Origin: Gluconobacter vitians
GTDB lineage: Bacteria > Pseudomonadota > Alphaproteobacteria > Acetobacterales > Acetobacteraceae
Direction of reading: 5' to 3'
Assembly (NCBI RefSeq): GCF_015244565.1
Contig: NZ_JABCQG010000011.1
Span: 45,475-109,474, forward strand
Length of the DNA: 64,000 nucleotides
Position 1 is the stretch's first letter, and each line of letters starts with the position of its first letter. This document shows, piece by piece, positions 27,327 to 35,815 of this stretch. Below the pieces are notes generated by a model. That model saw nothing but the letters and a program-made list of their open reading frames with translations, made no database searches and was not told the origin of the DNA. The translations under genes were made by a program, and so were the position numbers.

Positions 27327-28979
27327 TCAGTCCCGGCTGATCGAGCCTGTTCCGAAGGCCAGCCCTGCTGCGGCGATCAGTGCGGCGTAATAGGCATCCG
27401 AATGACTGAGCGTCGCATCCAGATAGCCGTTCTGGGCAATGCTGGTCTGGGTCAGGGAGCCTACGCCGCTGCGATAGGCGGCTGAAGATGCCTCGAAACT
27501 CGTACGCGCGGCGGTTTCCAGTTTTCCTGATGCCGCATAGGCGCTCAGGCTTGTTCGCAAGGCGTTTTCCGCGGCCACGATCTGTTTGACCGAACTGTCC
27601 ACTGTCTGCTGCAGGGTTGCGTCTGCACTGTCTGACTGGTCCTGCGCCTGTTTCAGAAGAGCCGCACGGGTTCCGCCATCAAAGATCGGCACGGTGATGC
27701 CACCGAGGATCAGGCTGCTGAAGGCATTGCTGGACAGGTTCAGCGTCGGGGGGGCTTCGCTTCCTACGCCCGGCACGGATGACAACGCCAGACGTCCGGT
27801 CGTGTAGGCAACGTTGCCTGTCATGAAGATTTTGGGCAGGAACTCGCTTCTGGCCGCCTGAACCCTGCTCCTTGCCGCCTTGGCGCTTGCATAGGCCGCC
27901 AGAACATCCGGCCTGCGCGAGACCGCCTGCTGAACGAAGGCATCCGTCAGACGCATGTCATCCAGAGCGAGCGGACGTCCGGAAATATCCAGCGTCTCCA
28001 GCTTCGTGGACGGAGAAATCCCGATGGCATTCAGAAGTTCCAGCCGGGTGTTCTCTTCATCGCCCTCGGCCTGCACGAGGCGTAGTTCCGTCTGGGCCGT
28101 TGCCTGTCGCGCCTGCGTGACATCGACAATCGTGCCCTGACCCTGATGCAGCCGCGCTTCGGCTGCCGTCTGCACAAACCGGGCATTATCCCGTGCCTGT
28201 CGCAACAGTTGTACCCGGCTGGCTGCTGCGGCATGGGTGTAATAGGCCGTCGTGACGCCGTAGATGATTTTCTGATGGGCCGCGGTGAAGAGCACATTGG
28301 TGGCAATCTGGGCCTGTTTTGTGGCCTCGATCACGGCTTCACGCTTGCCGAAATCGAACAGCAGCCATTCCATGCCAAGCGTCTGGACTTCGCCTGCGCC
28401 CGAATTGTTGTTGCGCACGCCGCCCAGCGCATTTTCCAGCCCGCTCAGGCCGGAATTGACGATACCTTCTGCCGCCCCCGCATTGCTGATCGTGGGGTTC
28501 GCGCCGTCATTGCGGCTATGGTTGTAGCCTCCGACCACGGTTGCTGTCAGGCGCGGCAGGTAGGTACTGCGCGCAATGCCAACCGCCAGAGCCGCATCCC
28601 GCGCCATGTTCCAGGCCCGGCGTGTTTCGGGATTGGCGGATTGTGCGATATCGATCAGTTCTGCCAGCGAATAGGCATGGCCGCCCTGAACTGACAGTTC
28701 CGGGGCAGGGGGCCGCACGCGGATCTGTGTGTTGGATGGCAGCGTGTAGCCTGCCGGCAGATTGAGCGCATGCGGATTGTGCTTTCCAGGCAGGATTTCG
28801 CCATTCGCGGCGATATTGGGCTGCCAGGGCCGGTCCGGGGCCGTCGGCGCGCTATCGAGGGCCTGCGTGGCACAGGCGGAAAGCAGCATCGGCACTGAAT
28901 ACAGTGCGCTCCTTGTCAGGATGCGCGCAGCCCTGCGGTGTGAGACAAAGCGTAAATGGGGCGGTGCAGGACAGGTCAT
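27327..28979 (-). CDS. mdtP: Outer membrane efflux lipoprotein, MdtP/TolC family
   Basis: A 550-residue TolC-type channel subunit. A lipoprotein signal ends in MLLSAC with Cys36. The mature protein has the two-fold OEP repeats: long helices (VDVTQARQATAQTELRLVQAE) and strands (GGYNHSRND). It follows the FUSC-family gene with a 4-bp overlap, forming the last gene of a four-gene efflux operon ordered ytcA-mdtN-mdtO-mdtP as in E. coli. With its partners it would form a channel exporting small toxic compounds; the substrate is unknown. The MdtP name rests on operon order, since NodT/TolC proteins are alike in sequence. Confidence 0.82.
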   Translation of the reverse strand: MTCPAPPHLRFVSHRRAARILTRSALYSVPMLLSACATQALDSAPTAPDRPWQPNIAANGEILPGKHNPHALNLPAGYTLPSNTQIRVRPPAPELSVQGGHAYSLAELIDIAQSANPETRRAWNMARDAALAVGIARSTYLPRLTATVVGGYNHSRNDGANPTISNAGAAEGIVNSGLSGLENALGGVRNNNSGAGEVQTLGMEWLLFDFGKREAVIEATKQAQIATNVLFTAAHQKIIYGVTTAYYTHAAAASRVQLLRQARDNARFVQTAAEARLHQGQGTIVDVTQARQATAQTELRLVQAEGDEENTRLELLNAIGISPSTKLETLDISGRPLALDDMRLTDAFVQQAVSRRPDVLAAYASAKAARSRVQAARSEFLPKIFMTGNVAYTTGRLALSSVPGVGSEAPPTLNLSSNAFSSLILGGITVPIFDGGTRAALLKQAQDQSDSADATLQQTVDSSVKQIVAAENALRTSLSAYAASGKLETAARTSFEASSAAYRSGVGSLTQTSIAQNGYLDATLSHSDAYYAALIAAAGLAFGTGSISRD

Positions 28980-30808
28980 CGGGCAATCTGTTCCAGTCGT
29001 GCCGTGCGTTCGGAAAGATCCGGCCTACCGGGTGTGACGAGCAGGTCTTCGGACAGCCGCCCCGCATCATCGAGCGCCATCCGTGTGGCCTCAAGCCGGG
29101 GCAGATCGGCCCGCATATGGACGGGTTCGGACATGGCATATTCCAGTGTGAGTTCGCTTTGCAGAAGGGCCGACTGGGTTTGGGCGACGGCCTCCGCACG
29201 ATCCTGAGCGCTTGAGGCGTCTGCCTGTCCCCTCAGACAGTCCGCCAGTGTGCGCAACCTGTCGCCGATCCTGTCATAGGCGCTGGCGGGCCAGAAGCTT
29301 GTGAACATGGCGTAGGTGATGAAATTGCCGAGCATGATCCCGACGATACGGTCCCGCGCGGTCGCCATATCGCTGGTGGGGCCGTAACCTTTCAGGTCCG
29401 TCAGATAGAAGGCCAGACCGATCTGAAATCCCGCATAGGCAATGCGTTCATCACCGGTTTTGACCCAGGCCCCGATCAGGGACACGACAAAGACGAGTAC
29501 CAGAAAACCGGCAATGTCGTTCAGATGCGGCATGACAAAAATGATGGACGCAATTCCGAGCGCACCCCCTACGAGTGCGCCGGAAATACGCAGGGTCAGC
29601 TTGGAGATCATTTCCCCCATCGTAGGAAGGGCAACAATGAAGCAGGTGATGATGCAGGTATGGATGCCCTGCCAGTTCAGAACCTTGAAGATCAGATAGC
29701 TCAGCATGACGGCAGCCGTGCCCTTGACCGCAAAGCGCACATGGTCGGGATTGGTAAAGGCGTCCCCGGCAAAGAACCCGGATTTCTTCTCCGGCTTTCT
29801 GGTTTTTTCTTCATCCGGAACCGGGGTTGTGAATTCTGGCAGCAGATCTGCCATCGCACAGGCCGTGGCAGAACTGGGACTGACCGCCGGGCGTGTAATG
29901 GCCGCAGGATAGTCTCCATCTGCGAAAATGGTGGCCATTTCTTCCAGCGTCTGTGTCAGACAGGCAGCATCGTCTGCCGCAATCCCGGTTCTGCTGGCGT
30001 CATCCGCAAGGGCGAGTGCCGCGACACTGCTGCTGGCCGCCTGTCGCAGGCAGGCCAGATCCCGGGGGGACCAGATCTTTTCCAGACCTGCCATCTTGGC
30101 AGATTTCATCATGTCCGTTGTGCCGCTGCGCAGCATGTCCGTGGCCTGTTCGCGGATGTGCTCGTCAGGATTGCGCAGGAGGGCGCATGCCATGCGCAGA
30201 CGGTCCGCGATACTATCGGTCAGAATCTTTCGCGGGGAAGGGCAGATCAGCAGGCCCAGTACGACCATGACCGCGCCCGGTACGGCCAGAAACAGGTCCG
30301 TATAAAGCAGGGCGCGTGTGACGACCTCGCCGACCGGAACCTCGTCGATCGCAATCAGCCCGTACACGGTGATCAGCCCGAGCATATAGGCCACGGGCTT
30401 GAGCTTGCTGGCCGATCCCAAAAAGAAAAACATGAAGGACAGCAGGGCAATGACGATCACCAGCCCCATCGGATGATCCAGCGTCAGACGGATCAGCCCG
30501 TAGATGATGGCCAGCAGGATCAGAACCGCGATATTGACGCCTACGCCGGCAAGCGCATTCGTGACGCGGTCCTTCTGCCACAGCGCCATCGTCACAAGTG
30601 CGGGGACGGCCAGATCCGGAACCTGCCAGATTTCGCCGACCAGAACCGTTGTCGTACAGCCTGCCGCCATACGAACCGCATAGCCCAGACGCCCCGGAGC
30701 GGGATTGCAGACGAGACGCCAGATCCGGGCCAGTCCCAGACCGGGCCGCATCATGTCCGGACGCGGCCCCTCCAGCGGAAGGGTAGTCTCAGGGACAGGC
30801 AGCGCCAT
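28976..30808 (-). CDS. mdtO: FUSC-family inner membrane efflux protein, MdtO-like
   Basis: A 610-residue membrane protein from MALPVPETTLPLEG. The first hydrophobic block has about five or six helices (VLILLAIIYGLIRL, VIVIALLSFMFFFLG), then a cytoplasmic helical stretch of about 200 residues, then a second block (LYLIFKVLNW-like AVMLSYLIFKVLNWQGIHTC, GALVGGALGIASIIFV). Duplicated membrane blocks flanking a soluble region define the fusaric-acid-resistance (FUSC/AaeB/MdtO) family. The gene overlaps the fusion-protein gene by 20 bp and the outer membrane gene by 4 bp. The 46 codons before the chosen start lie inside that neighbour in another frame and are not used. Confidence 0.85.
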   Translation of the reverse strand: MALPVPETTLPLEGPRPDMMRPGLGLARIWRLVCNPAPGRLGYAVRMAAGCTTTVLVGEIWQVPDLAVPALVTMALWQKDRVTNALAGVGVNIAVLILLAIIYGLIRLTLDHPMGLVIVIALLSFMFFFLGSASKLKPVAYMLGLITVYGLIAIDEVPVGEVVTRALLYTDLFLAVPGAVMVVLGLLICPSPRKILTDSIADRLRMACALLRNPDEHIREQATDMLRSGTTDMMKSAKMAGLEKIWSPRDLACLRQAASSSVAALALADDASRTGIAADDAACLTQTLEEMATIFADGDYPAAITRPAVSPSSATACAMADLLPEFTTPVPDEEKTRKPEKKSGFFAGDAFTNPDHVRFAVKGTAAVMLSYLIFKVLNWQGIHTCIITCFIVALPTMGEMISKLTLRISGALVGGALGIASIIFVMPHLNDIAGFLVLVFVVSLIGAWVKTGDERIAYAGFQIGLAFYLTDLKGYGPTSDMATARDRIVGIMLGNFITYAMFTSFWPASAYDRIGDRLRTLADCLRGQADASSAQDRAEAVAQTQSALLQSELTLEYAMSEPVHMRADLPRLEATRMALDDAGRLSEDLLVTPGRPDLSERTARLEQIAR

Positions 30809-31865
30809 GCCGGATCTCGACCGTTGCGGTGGCACCAAGCCGCAGCAGAAGCGGACTGGTTCTTTCCAGACGGATGCGGACCGGGAAACGCTGCGCCACA
30901 TGCACCCAGTCCATCTGCCGCGGCACGATCGGCAGCGAGCGGGCAATCCCGGCGGAATCTACCGACAGCACGCCCCAGCCGATGCTCTCGACATGCCCCC
31001 GCAATGGCGTACGGCGGTCGATCATGGAATGGACCGTCACGCAGTCCCCGATCTGCACGGCTCCCAGATTGATCTCGCGGATATTGGCCATCGCATACCA
31101 TTCATCATCCGCAATCAGCGTGAACAGGACCTGCGATGGTGCCAGAACTTCACCGGTCTTCACCCGCAAGCTGGTGACATAGCCGTCCACCGGAGCAATC
31201 ACGGTGGTCTGCCGCAGTTCATAACGCGCATGGTCCAGCGCCGCCTGACTGGCATCGCGCGCGGCGATCGAGCTTTTCAGATCCCCGATCGCGGTGGTTG
31301 CGGCAACGGACTGGTTGCGGGACTGGGCCAGCGAGACCTCGGCATCATGAAGGGCGACGCGGGCCTGATCGTATTGTTGCCAGGGGATGTAGGATTTGCC
31401 CGCCAGAGGCTGAAGCCGCTGCACCGTGCGCGCCGCAAGATCGCGGTTGGTCTGGGCCCGGACGACCTGATCATCGGCCGTTGCGGCATTGGAGGTCTTG
31501 ATGCTCAGCAGGCGCGTCTGGTTTTCCACCTCGGCCGCCGCCAGATCGAGATTGGCCTGCGCCTGACGGACGGTCAGTTCGTAGGGCTCCGGGTCCAGCC
31601 GGTACAGGACATCACCCTTGTGAACATGCTGGTTGACCGAGACATCAAGCTCCTTCAGCCGCCCGCCGACAGTCGAGGCAACATGCACGACTTCCGCATC
31701 AATGGTGCCGCTGTCGGACGAGGGATGCGTGCTGTCTTCATGGGCAACATGAATACCGAAAATGACGGCTGCCCCCACACAGAGCACTGCGATGATGATA
31801 CCGACCGGCTTCTTGCCGGAGACATGGATGCGCTGCACGATCAGGGTCCGAATACCAGTGTCCAC
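30789..31865 (-). CDS. mdtN: HlyD/EmrA-type membrane fusion protein, MdtN-like
   Basis: A 358-residue periplasmic adaptor. One N-terminal helix (VGIIIAVLCVGAAVIFGIHVA) anchors it. Then come the split biotinyl-lipoyl halves (VHVASTVGGRLKELDVSVNQ and VIAPVDGYVTSLRVKTGEVL), separated by a long alpha-helical hairpin (about residues 95-195), and a C-terminal beta barrel with GHVESIGWG. It links the inner membrane FUSC protein to the TolC-like channel. It overlaps ytcA by 25 bp and mdtO by 20 bp. The start is the first ATG giving a short cytoplasmic tail. Confidence 0.88.
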   Translation of the reverse strand: MDTGIRTLIVQRIHVSGKKPVGIIIAVLCVGAAVIFGIHVAHEDSTHPSSDSGTIDAEVVHVASTVGGRLKELDVSVNQHVHKGDVLYRLDPEPYELTVRQAQANLDLAAAEVENQTRLLSIKTSNAATADDQVVRAQTNRDLAARTVQRLQPLAGKSYIPWQQYDQARVALHDAEVSLAQSRNQSVAATTAIGDLKSSIAARDASQAALDHARYELRQTTVIAPVDGYVTSLRVKTGEVLAPSQVLFTLIADDEWYAMANIREINLGAVQIGDCVTVHSMIDRRTPLRGHVESIGWGVLSVDSAGIARSLPIVPRQMDWVHVAQRFPVRIRLERTSPLLLRLGATATVEIRHGAACP

Positions 31866-32116
31866 ACCGTGAGTGCGGCGATGACGCCCAGGGCGACATA
31901 GGTAAAGAGGCGAAAGCTGAGCAGGGCATCAAGACCCGTCAGCAGAAAGACAACCCGCAGTCCCACGGCCGTCCCAATCCCGATGAGGCCACAGACCATC
32001 CAGTCCGGAAAATAGGCACCGACGACGGGGAAGGACGGTGCTCCGCGGAGGGAACACCCGCCCGTCGTCACAAGGCACAGGCCGGATAGAGGCAGACGCA
32101 GGCGGGCAGGACGCAT
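31841..32116 (-). CDS. ytcA: YtcA-family small lipoprotein
   Basis: A 91-residue protein from MRPARLRLPLSG. A lipobox-like signal ends in TTGGC, followed by SLRGAPSFPVVGAYFPDWMVC, quoted in part as FPVVGAYFPDWMVC, and two hydrophobic helices (GLIGIGTAVGLRVVFLL and LFTYVALGVIAALTVWTLVF). The CS...P(V/I)xGAY(F/Y)P motif plus two helices is typical of YtcA, which in E. coli lies upstream of mdtN. It is the first gene of the operon here and overlaps mdtN by 25 bp. Its role in the pump is unknown. A longer form from 32167 is less likely, as it would overlap the divergent promoter and bury the signal. Confidence 0.75.
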   Translation of the reverse strand: MRPARLRLPLSGLCLVTTGGCSLRGAPSFPVVGAYFPDWMVCGLIGIGTAVGLRVVFLLTGLDALLSFRLFTYVALGVIAALTVWTLVFGP

Positions 32117-32282
32117 GAGGGGAATTGAAACTTTCGCGCGGCCATCAGGAAAGCCGGACCCTATCACATCCTTTTGTGAAAGCCACAGTCCCGCTGCCCT
32201 GCGCCCGATGTCGAAAAAGAAAACCGGACCCGTTGCGGGAAGTTTTAAAAAGCAGACACGGTTCAGAATATGGTCCGAGGCA

Positions 32283-32837
32283 ATGAAAAACGGCTTTTTC
32301 CCCGCAGTGTTTCTTCTGGCTCTGATGACGAGTGGTCAGGCTCTTGCTGCCAGGCAGGATCTTGTCCTGTCGCCGGTCAATACACAGGCCCGTCTGCACG
32401 CACGCTCCGCCCTGACAGATATTGACGGGAGTTTCGGGGATGTCTCCGGAACACTGACTTACGATCTGGACCGGCAGACCTGTCACGTGGACATGACCAT
32501 GAACGTCAATTCGCTGAAGGTCGGCAGTGCCGTCATGAAGCAGATCATGCTTTCGGGGATCATGCTCGACAGCGACAGCCATCCGGTCATGCGATATGCC
32601 GGCGACTGTCGTCCGAAGATCACCAAAGGCCAGTTGCAGACCGAGCTTGCCGGACAGCTGACCATGCGCGGGCAGACCCATCCTCTCGTCTTCACGACGG
32701 AGCTTCAGTTTCAGGGCAATACGCTCATGCGCATCGTAAGCCGCGGTACGTTCGATCAGAGACAGTGGGGCGTGAGTACCCTGCTGCATTCGGTGAACCC
32801 GATGGTGAAGGTCGAAACCATAATCCTCATGAAGTGA
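32283..32837 (+). CDS. YceI-like periplasmic protein
   Basis: A 184-residue precursor. MKNGFFPAVFLLALMTSGQALA is a signal peptide. The mature part has FGDVSGTLTYDL, a central VGSAVMKQIMLSGIMLDSDSHPVM region, and LTMRGQTHPLVFTTEL, matching the YceI lipocalin-like domain (PF04264) that binds isoprenoid or lipid ligands. The FxxxSTxLxxxVNPxVKVE-like C terminus is also present. It is a single gene divergent from ytcA; the ribokinase gene starts 85 bp downstream on the same strand. Ligand unknown. Confidence 0.82.
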   Translation: MKNGFFPAVFLLALMTSGQALAARQDLVLSPVNTQARLHARSALTDIDGSFGDVSGTLTYDLDRQTCHVDMTMNVNSLKVGSAVMKQIMLSGIMLDSDSHPVMRYAGDCRPKITKGQLQTELAGQLTMRGQTHPLVFTTELQFQGNTLMRIVSRGTFDQRQWGVSTLLHSVNPMVKVETIILMK

Positions 32838-32922
32838 CACGCGGGCGTTCTTGAAGGGTACCGGTTCCTCCGATAAGCAGGCCTTCGACTCCCCGTTCCT
32901 CCAGCTTTCCGGCCTTGTGGAC

Positions 32923-33867
32923 ATGACCTTCGAGACGCCCCTGATCCTTTCCTTCGGCAGCATCAATATCGATCTGACGGCCCGCAGCCAGCGGCTTCCC
33001 CGACCGGGCGAAACCGTCCATGCCGACAGCTATGCGATTGGTCTGGGCGGCAAGGGCAGCAATCAGGCCGCCGCTGCGGCGCGGCTGGCGCGAAGCTTCG
33101 ATCTGGACGTGGCGCTTGCCGGGCGGGTCGGGTGCGATGCGTTCGGCGCGCAGGCCCGTGCCAGCCTGTCAGGCTTTGGCGTGGACCTTTCCCCGCTGCG
33201 TGATGATCCGGAGAACCCAACGGGGATTGCCCTGATCGGGATCGATGCCCTGGCGGAAAACTGCATCACTGTTGCTGGTGGTGCGAACATGGCGGTGGAC
33301 GGCACGGATATCGACGCGGCCGCACGTTGGCTGGAGCGGGCCAAAGTTCTTCTGCTGCAACTCGAAATCCCGCAGGATGCTGTCCTCGCCGCTGCGCGCC
33401 AGATGCGCCGGGCAGGGGGGACTGTCGTGCTCGATCCGGCTCCGGCTCCTGAAAAGGGTCTGCCTGAACCGCTCTGGTCCGAGATTGATATTCTCACCCC
33501 CAATGAGAGCGAGACTTTCAGCCTGACCGGTATCCGCCCCACGACCGTCGAGGAGGCGCGGGAGGCTGCGGATATCCTGCTCGCAAAAGGGGTGGGTGCC
33601 GTACTGGTCAAGATGGGCGCGAAAGGGGTGTTCTGGCATGACGGAACAGCGTCCGGGCATCTGGCGCCATTTCGTGTCGTCCCGATTGATACGGTGGCCG
33701 CCGGTGACTGTTTCAATGCGGGACTTGCCGTGGCGCTCGCGCTTGGCAAGAGCCTTCCGGAAGCAGCAAAGATTGCCTCCGCCTGCGGAGCACTTGCTAC
33801 GACACGGCATGGCGCTGCGGATGCGGCTCCGGAGTGGGATGAGGTCGCCGCGCTGGTCGCAGGCTGA
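32923..33867 (+). CDS. rbsK: Ribokinase (PfkB family)
   Basis: A 314-residue sugar kinase phosphorylating D-ribose at O5. Seen: SFGSINIDLTARSQRLPRPGET (quoted in part: NIDLTARSQRLPRPGE) at the N terminus, the GGKGSNQAAAAARL substrate motif at about 42-55, and the C-terminal PfkB motif DTVAAGDCFNAGLAVALALG with the catalytic Asp. The start at 32923 is chosen for its fit to family length; upstream codons overlap the YceI stop region. There is no ribose transporter or rbsR nearby, so a salvage role (nucleoside-derived ribose) is possible. A different PfkB substrate cannot be excluded. Confidence 0.85.
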   Translation: MTFETPLILSFGSINIDLTARSQRLPRPGETVHADSYAIGLGGKGSNQAAAAARLARSFDLDVALAGRVGCDAFGAQARASLSGFGVDLSPLRDDPENPTGIALIGIDALAENCITVAGGANMAVDGTDIDAAARWLERAKVLLLQLEIPQDAVLAAARQMRRAGGTVVLDPAPAPEKGLPEPLWSEIDILTPNESETFSLTGIRPTTVEEAREAADILLAKGVGAVLVKMGAKGVFWHDGTASGHLAPFRVVPIDTVAAGDCFNAGLAVALALGKSLPEAAKIASACGALATTRHGAADAAPEWDEVAALVAG

Positions 33868-33949
33868 AAAGCTGCTTGCGTCATCGGTTTTTCAGGTTCA
33901 GGTTCCCGCACACAAGACAAACCGAACTGAAAAACGGAACTGCGGGACA

Positions 33950-34132
33950 ATGACGAAAAGACGCATCACATGGATGGTTCTCTCCGGAGCCCTCATGACG
34001 GCGTTTTTTCTTGTCGCCTGCATGACAACGACGATGGATGCCGCAGGACACATCCACGCCAGCTATTTCTGGATGGCCGGGTTCATCATTTTTGCCATCG
34101 TGCATGTTTACTGCACATGCATGTCAAAATAA
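33950..34132 (+). CDS. 60-residue membrane protein, hypothetical
   Basis: A small protein with two hydrophobic segments: WMVLSGALMTAFFLVACM (residues about 8-25) and FWMAGFIIFAIVHVYCTC (about 40-57). The first includes a lipobox-like LVAC, so it may be a lipoprotein, but the second helix suggests an integral membrane protein. It lies 82 bp after ribokinase and just before a bidirectional terminator, in accord with being a genuine transcription unit end. No family recognised. Confidence 0.55.
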   Translation: MTKRRITWMVLSGALMTAFFLVACMTTTMDAAGHIHASYFWMAGFIIFAIVHVYCTCMSK

Positions 34133-34159
34133 CGGGCTTCTTTCAGTCGCCAGAGGCAT

Positions 34160-34194
34160 AAAAAAACAGGGCACCAGAAGGTACCCTGCTTTTT
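34160..34194. terminator. Bidirectional terminator
   Basis: An A-run at 34160-34166, stem CAGGGCACC (34167-34175) with GGTACCCTG (34180-34188, one C-A mismatch), and a T-run at 34190-34194. It separates the plus-strand small membrane gene from the converging RcnB-like gene and can serve both. Confidence 0.85.
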
Positions 34195-34211
34195 GTCGAG
34201 GCCGGAGCGGA

Positions 34212-34664
34212 TCAGTAAGGTCCGGGTCCGTAGCCAGGACCATATCCCGGTGCGACCGCACCCGGTGCAGGTGCCACGGGAACGCCAGGCTGCACGACGC
34301 CCGGTGCGACACCCATGCCATTGGCGCTCACGACGCCAGCGATCAGGCCCGTCGCAAGGGCGGTCAGCAGGAACTGGTTGCCATAGCGCATCCAGTAATA
34401 CCCACGAGGCGGAGCATAGAGACCGCGATAGTTGCGCCAGTTATTGATGGCCCAGCGGCTGCCACGGGGTCCGTCGTAACGGTCCCCCCGACGCCAGACG
34501 CGATCATGGCCGTCGCCACGTCCACCACCACGATAGTCTCCGTGACCGCCCGGGCCATTCATGCCAGGTCCGCCAGGACCACCGCCGCGGGGATCAGCAG
34601 ATGCGAGAGGTGCTGCGGCGAGGAGGCCGCCAGCCATCAACCCTGCGAATAGTTTTGTCTTCAT
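34212..34664 (-). CDS. RcnB-like periplasmic protein with Gly/Met/Pro-rich tails
   Basis: A 150-residue precursor with signal peptide MKTKLFAGLMAGGLLAAAPLASA. The segment after it is Gly/Pro/Met-rich (GGPGGPGMNGPGGHGDYRGGG). The central part WAINNWRNYRGLYAPPRGYYWMRYGNQFLLTALATGLI, quoted as LYAPPRGYYWMRYGNQFLL, matches the RcnB domain (PF11776), a periplasmic protein linked to Ni/Co homeostasis in E. coli. The C-terminal tail is Gly/Pro/Ala-rich. No rcnA efflux gene is adjacent, so the metal link rests on family only. It stands opposite a shared terminator with the small membrane gene. Confidence 0.75.
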   Translation of the reverse strand: MKTKLFAGLMAGGLLAAAPLASADPRGGGPGGPGMNGPGGHGDYRGGGRGDGHDRVWRRGDRYDGPRGSRWAINNWRNYRGLYAPPRGYYWMRYGNQFLLTALATGLIAGVVSANGMGVAPGVVQPGVPVAPAPGAVAPGYGPGYGPGPY

Positions 34665-34871
34665 AACTCGCCTTTAAATCCAGTCATCACCACCCGGATA
34701 AAACGGCCGGGGGCATGTACCGGACTGTCATAAAGCCCTTCAAGCATGGCTGGAATATGGCTTTCGAGGCGCGCTTTGTAACGGTGTTCGAGGGGCAGAG
34801 GTTTCCTTTCATGTGATGGATCAAAAGGACTGTGCGTTTCTATGGCTTTCCGTCCGGGAAAATGTGCGCTT

Positions 34872-34882
34872 ATGTTCGTTTT
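34872..34882. promoter_or_regulatory. GlpR-type operator element upstream of glpR
   Basis: ATGTTCGTTTT at 34872-34882 is the exact reverse complement of AAAACGAACAT upstream of glpD (35767-35777). It sits 30 bp before the glpR ATG. E. coli GlpR sites have ATGTTCG/CGAACAT half-sites, so autoregulation by GlpR is likely. Confidence 0.65.
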
Positions 34883-34911
34883 CTTACAGCCCTGTATCCG
34901 GACCTTCTTCC

Positions 34912-35697
34912 ATGCGCCAGGAATCGCCTTTGATCAGCCCGCGTCAGGACCAGATCGTGCGTCTGGTGCGCAGCAACGGCTATATGGCCAATGAGGAAAT
35001 GGCGCAGCATTTTGGCGTCGCGGTCCAGACCATCCGCCGGGATGTGACGTCTCTTGCGGGGCTCGGTCTGCTCTGTCGGCATCACGGCGGTGCAACGCCT
35101 GTCTCCACGGTCGAGAACCTGGATTATGACGCGCGCCAGATTCTGAACGCCTCGGCCAAAGACGCCATCGGACGTTATGCCGCCTCCCTGATTCCGGACC
35201 GCTCTTCCCTGTTCATCAATATCGGCACGACCACGGAAGCCTTTGCGCGATCGCTTACAAAGCACAGGGATCTGCGGATTGTGACGAATAATCTGCACGT
35301 GGCGTCGCTCGTATCAGGCCGGATGGATTTTCACACGGTCATTACCGGCGGCCAGTTACGGCCTCAGGATGGCGCCATTCTGGGAAGCAGTGCGATCGAG
35401 TCCCTGTCGTCTTTCCGGACGGAATTCGGCGTCATCGGCATCAGTGGAATCGAAGATGATGGAACACTGCTGGACTTCGATCTGAGCGAAATCCAGTGCG
35501 CCCGGACGATCATCCGCAACTCGCGCCGCGTCCTGCTTCTGGCCGATCACACCAAGTTCAGCCGCCATCCGATGGGACGGGTGGGGGATCTGCGAAATAT
35601 TGATGATCTGATTACCGACCAGCCGGTCCCCGAAGCGTTTCAGCGGCATCTGGATGCTGCGGGTGTTACGCTTCACATTGCTGAAAATCACGCCTGA
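34912..35697 (+). CDS. glpR: Glycerol-3-phosphate regulon repressor, DeoR family
   Basis: A 261-residue DeoR-type repressor. N-terminal helix-turn-helix: SPRQDQIVRLVRSNGYM, then EEMAQHFGVAVQTIRRDVTSL. The effector domain has FINIGTTTEAFARSLTKH, GGQLRPQDGAILG and VLLLADHTKFSRHPM, matching GlpR, which senses glycerol 3-phosphate. The start at 34912 is supported by the preceding operator-like element at 34872-34882, which would otherwise be coding. The gene lies 118 bp upstream of glpD on the same strand, with repeated AAAACGAACA elements between them. Confidence 0.9.
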   Translation: MRQESPLISPRQDQIVRLVRSNGYMANEEMAQHFGVAVQTIRRDVTSLAGLGLLCRHHGGATPVSTVENLDYDARQILNASAKDAIGRYAASLIPDRSSLFINIGTTTEAFARSLTKHRDLRIVTNNLHVASLVSGRMDFHTVITGGQLRPQDGAILGSSAIESLSSFRTEFGVIGISGIEDDGTLLDFDLSEIQCARTIIRNSRRVLLLADHTKFSRHPMGRVGDLRNIDDLITDQPVPEAFQRHLDAAGVTLHIAENHA

Positions 35698-35704
35698 TTT
35701 CACA

Positions 35705-35714
35705 AAAACGAACA
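35705..35714. promoter_or_regulatory. GlpR-type half-site after glpR
   Basis: AAAACGAACA here repeats the element found at 34872-34882 (inverted) and 35767-35776. A nearby CGTTACGAA could form the second, degenerate half. It lies 111 bp before the glpD start. Confidence 0.5.
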
Positions 35715-35761
35715 CTATCTCGTTACGAATCACATAAATCTCTTTCTTTATCGCTCAACAT

Positions 35762-35796
35762 GCTCCAAAACGAACATCGACCGCTCGTTTTGGAGC
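35762..35796. promoter_or_regulatory. Large perfect inverted repeat upstream of glpD
   Basis: GCTCCAAAACGA (35762-35773) and TCGTTTTGGAGC (35785-35796) form a perfect 12-bp inverted repeat with an 11-nt spacer, ending 19 bp before the glpD ATG (35816). The left arm overlaps the GlpR-like half-site AAAACGAACAT. It can act as a DNA operator or as an RNA hairpin that would mask the region just upstream of the AGGAGA ribosome site. Confidence 0.65.
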
Positions 35797-35815
35797 GTGA
35801 TGACAGGAGAGTGTG

